Part shown: piece after piece, positions 62,254 through 64,000 of the stretch
Numbering within the stretch: the stretch's first letter is position 1
Layout of the letters: every line of letters begins with the position of its first letter
DNA from: Vitreimonas flagellata
GTDB taxonomy: Bacteria > Pseudomonadota > Alphaproteobacteria > Caulobacterales > Aquidulcibacteraceae
NCBI RefSeq assembly: GCF_004634425.1
Contig: NZ_SBJL01000004.1
Location: 389,429 to 453,428 of the forward strand
DNA: 64,000 nucleotides
Direction: 5' to 3'
Notes under the pieces: generated by a model
Told to the model about the DNA's origin: nothing
Seen by the model: the letters and a program-made list of their open reading frames with translations, nothing else
The model's database searches: none
Program-made: the position numbers and the translations under genes

Positions 62254-63774
62254 ATGCGGTCATTGCTTGTGTCTGTTGCGCTCGCGTCGGGGGCGTTGAT
62301 AGGGGGCGCGTTCGGTCTTGCGCCGCCCGTTCATGCGCAGGAAGGCGCTGTCGTCGCCGCCGCACCAGTGGGTATGCTCACAGCTGAAGCAGCGCGGGCC
62401 GACGTTGCCCTCATGCGCCGGGCCTTGGAGACGATCCACCCGGGTCTTTACCGGTACACGTCCCGGCAGGCGATGGACAGGGCGTTTTCGGACCTTGAGC
62501 GCTCGCTCGACGAACCGATTACCGACGCTGAACTCTACCGGCGCGTCTCGCTTACACTGGCGCTGGTGCGCTGCACCCACACCAAGGCCGAGCAAACAGA
62601 CGCGATGGAGACGTGGCGCACCGACAATCCAACCCACTTACCGTTGCGTTTTCGCATCGTCGAAGGCCGTATGCTGGTCGTGTCGTCCGACCCCAATCAG
62701 GCCGCCTTGGCGCGGGGGACGGAGGTGCTTTCCATCAATGGACGCCGTGTCAGCCATTTAGTCGAGACGCTCGGCGCTTATGTACCAATTGACGGCGCAA
62801 CGACGTGGTCTCGCGCCAGCTATCTGGCCGATGACGGCGATCTGATGGGAGCGGATTTCGATCACTTCTATCCTTATGTTTTCGGCTTTGCCTCTGAGTT
62901 CAGGTTGACCGTTCGAGACCGAGCGGGTGCTCCGCGCCGCACGGTGCGCCTTGCGCCCATCAGCTTTCGCAACTGGGTTCGCTTGGATAATGACGGCGTC
63001 GGCTTTCGCGAGAATTTTTCGGAGGCCACCGAATGGCGTATGCTGGACGATGGCGTTGGCTATCTTTCGGTGCGTACCTTCGTCAATTATCGAAATCCGA
63101 CGGATGCGGCCGCGCTGTTCGAACGCGCGCTGCGCGAACTCCAGGCCGTGGGCGCAAGCAGTCTAATCGTTGATCTGCGCGAAAATGGCGGCGGGTCAAA
63201 CGACGCCTCTCTAGCTTTGCTCGATGCCTTGGCGCGCGAGCCATACACTTACCAGCGTGCGGTTCGTCTGCGTGCAGTGCGCTACGGTGATCTGCCGAGC
63301 TTTATCTCCACCTGGGGCGATCGCGAGGCGCTGTTCAATCCGCCAATGGAAAATTTTGTGCCTACGGCCGATGGCCGCTTCGATCTGCGTCCCGATCTTG
63401 CTCCGGACGTTCTGATGCTGCGTCAGCCAGCACCTTATGCGTTCCAGGGATCGGTCACGGTGCTGATTGGTCCGGCGAATGCGTCCGGCGCCACCATGAC
63501 TATCGCCAAACTTCGCGACATGGATCGTGTGACACTCGTGGGCGCTCGCAGCGGCGGCAGCGCCGAAGGTCCGACCGCCGGGACAATCTTCAATGTGGCT
63601 CTGCCCAATAGCGGCATCGTCGTTCGTGTGCCGCTGGCGTTGAACCTGATGGATGTGCGCTCGCCCGACCCGGACGGAGGCGTCACGCCTGACGTGGAGG
63701 TACGTGAGACCGTGCGCGACTTCCGCGATCGCTTTGATCGAGCCTTGTCAGTAGCGCTCGAATCTCAACGATGA
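62254..63774 (+). CDS. S41-family peptidase homologue
   Basis: 506 residues from ATG 62254 with AGGAGAAA upstream; the reading from 62137 lacks a ribosome-binding site and would place the signal peptide internally. Signal peptide ends PPVHAQ. The tail-specific-protease-like domain starts around residue 290: GYLSVRTFVNYRNPTDAAAL, LIVDLRENGGGSNDAS, then the nucleophile region GPANASGATMTIAKLRD where the Ser of S41 enzymes lies, and ARSGGSAEGPTAG. A PDZ-like segment precedes it. Secreted peptidase or non-peptidase homologue of the tricorn/CtpA core. Confidence 0.88.
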   Translation: MRSLLVSVALASGALIGGAFGLAPPVHAQEGAVVAAAPVGMLTAEAARADVALMRRALETIHPGLYRYTSRQAMDRAFSDLERSLDEPITDAELYRRVSLTLALVRCTHTKAEQTDAMETWRTDNPTHLPLRFRIVEGRMLVVSSDPNQAALARGTEVLSINGRRVSHLVETLGAYVPIDGATTWSRASYLADDGDLMGADFDHFYPYVFGFASEFRLTVRDRAGAPRRTVRLAPISFRNWVRLDNDGVGFRENFSEATEWRMLDDGVGYLSVRTFVNYRNPTDAAALFERALRELQAVGASSLIVDLRENGGGSNDASLALLDALAREPYTYQRAVRLRAVRYGDLPSFISTWGDREALFNPPMENFVPTADGRFDLRPDLAPDVLMLRQPAPYAFQGSVTVLIGPANASGATMTIAKLRDMDRVTLVGARSGGSAEGPTAGTIFNVALPNSGIVVRVPLALNLMDVRSPDPDGGVTPDVEVRETVRDFRDRFDRALSVALESQR

Positions 63775-63788
63775 TCAGGTCAATTCGG

Positions 63789-63810
63789 AGGGCGCGGATT
63801 GCCGCGCCCT
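63789..63810 (+). terminator. Hairpin after the S41 gene
   Basis: AGGGCGCGG and CCGCGCCCT form a perfect nine-bp stem with loop ATTG, 15 bases past the stop. The following bases (ATGGGTTGC) are not T-rich, so it is a transcript-end candidate rather than a certain terminator. The remaining 190 bases of the window show no gene. Confidence 0.6.
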
Positions 63811-64000
63811 ATGGGTTGCATCTAGGCAGTTCGTAGTGGGCATTCACTTGTCACCCAGTGACCGTTATCGGCGGATGCTGTTGAAAAAGTCCGAGAGGTC
63901 TTCGGCCCCTCCTGTTGTGTCGGAGGCTTTCGTCGAAGTTCATCGCCCGGCGGCTCGCGCCGCCCGGTAGTGCGTGCTCGCCCTAGGCTGAGGCCGCTAT

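Noticed and set aside
1..64000. CRISPR array, rRNA operon or complete insertion sequence
   Set aside because: No regularly spaced direct repeats, no rRNA sequence, and no transposase gene were seen; the only recombinase is decayed.

Overview
The window looks like a chromosomal segment of a GC-rich alphaproteobacterium, probably near Caulobacterales/Hyphomonadaceae-like lineages. The evidence is the core block ihfB-rpsA-cmk, the nearby aroA, the acidic zinc-ribbon TIGR02300 protein and a tRNA-Ala(GGC), together with two large TonB-dependent receptors, a PhoD-type phosphatase and many S41/C13-type secreted hydrolases. The taxonomic placement is an inference from gene content; no 16S gene is present.

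Layout. 1-12 kb: housekeeping block (ihfB, rpsA, cmk, aroA, TIGR02300, tRNA-Ala) interrupted between cmk and aroA by a TPR-like exported protein, a Baeyer-Villiger-type flavin monooxygenase, a dicarboxylate symporter and a TPR histidine kinase. 12-13.7 kb: a decayed serine recombinase next to the tRNA. 13.7-18 kb: PepSY protein, small membrane protein and siderophore receptor (iron uptake). 18.9-31 kb: aldehyde dehydrogenase, OsmC, threonine catabolism (tdh-kbl), a VOC/hydrolase/CoA-transferase group, a two-component system, DUF3754 and C13 peptidase. 31.2-32.4 kb: Lrp regulator and DsbA-like protein.

32.5-46.3 kb is an accessory island. It begins at a decayed 3' half of a tRNA-Met gene and ends in plasmid/ICE-type debris (SSB fragment, Toprim primase-like protein, N-truncated ArdC, ParDE). 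It carries the most interesting locus of the window: an MFS exporter, a flavin amine-oxidase-like enzyme, a 56-residue ORF ending in a duplicated PKIVHA motif, a strong hairpin, and a stand-alone methyltransferase with the complete signature of the borosin (OphMA/SonM) peptide-backbone alpha-N-methyltransferases. This reads as a split-borosin RiPP cluster with a very short precursor. Next to it lie a PAS regulator that has lost its DNA-binding end, and a Crp-like regulator translated together with a cyclase-ATPase-TPR protein. A near-palindromic TGTG..ATAT..CACA site lies before the Crp gene and a related one before the MFS gene, which suggests a local signalling circuit over the island.

46.5-64 kb: an ACT protein and PhoD phosphatase, then a catabolic regulon (TonB receptor, D-lactate-dehydrogenase-like flavoprotein, esterase, AraC and FadR regulators, MFS, with an SDR and a carboxylesterase upstream). 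Three copies of a 15-bp palindromic operator (ACCTATCTGATAGGT type) sit at its two promoter regions. The right end holds an MBL-fold hydrolase broken by one stop codon, a small lipoprotein, a membrane-anchored AraC regulator and an S41 peptidase homologue. All calls are from reading the sequence; no database search was run.
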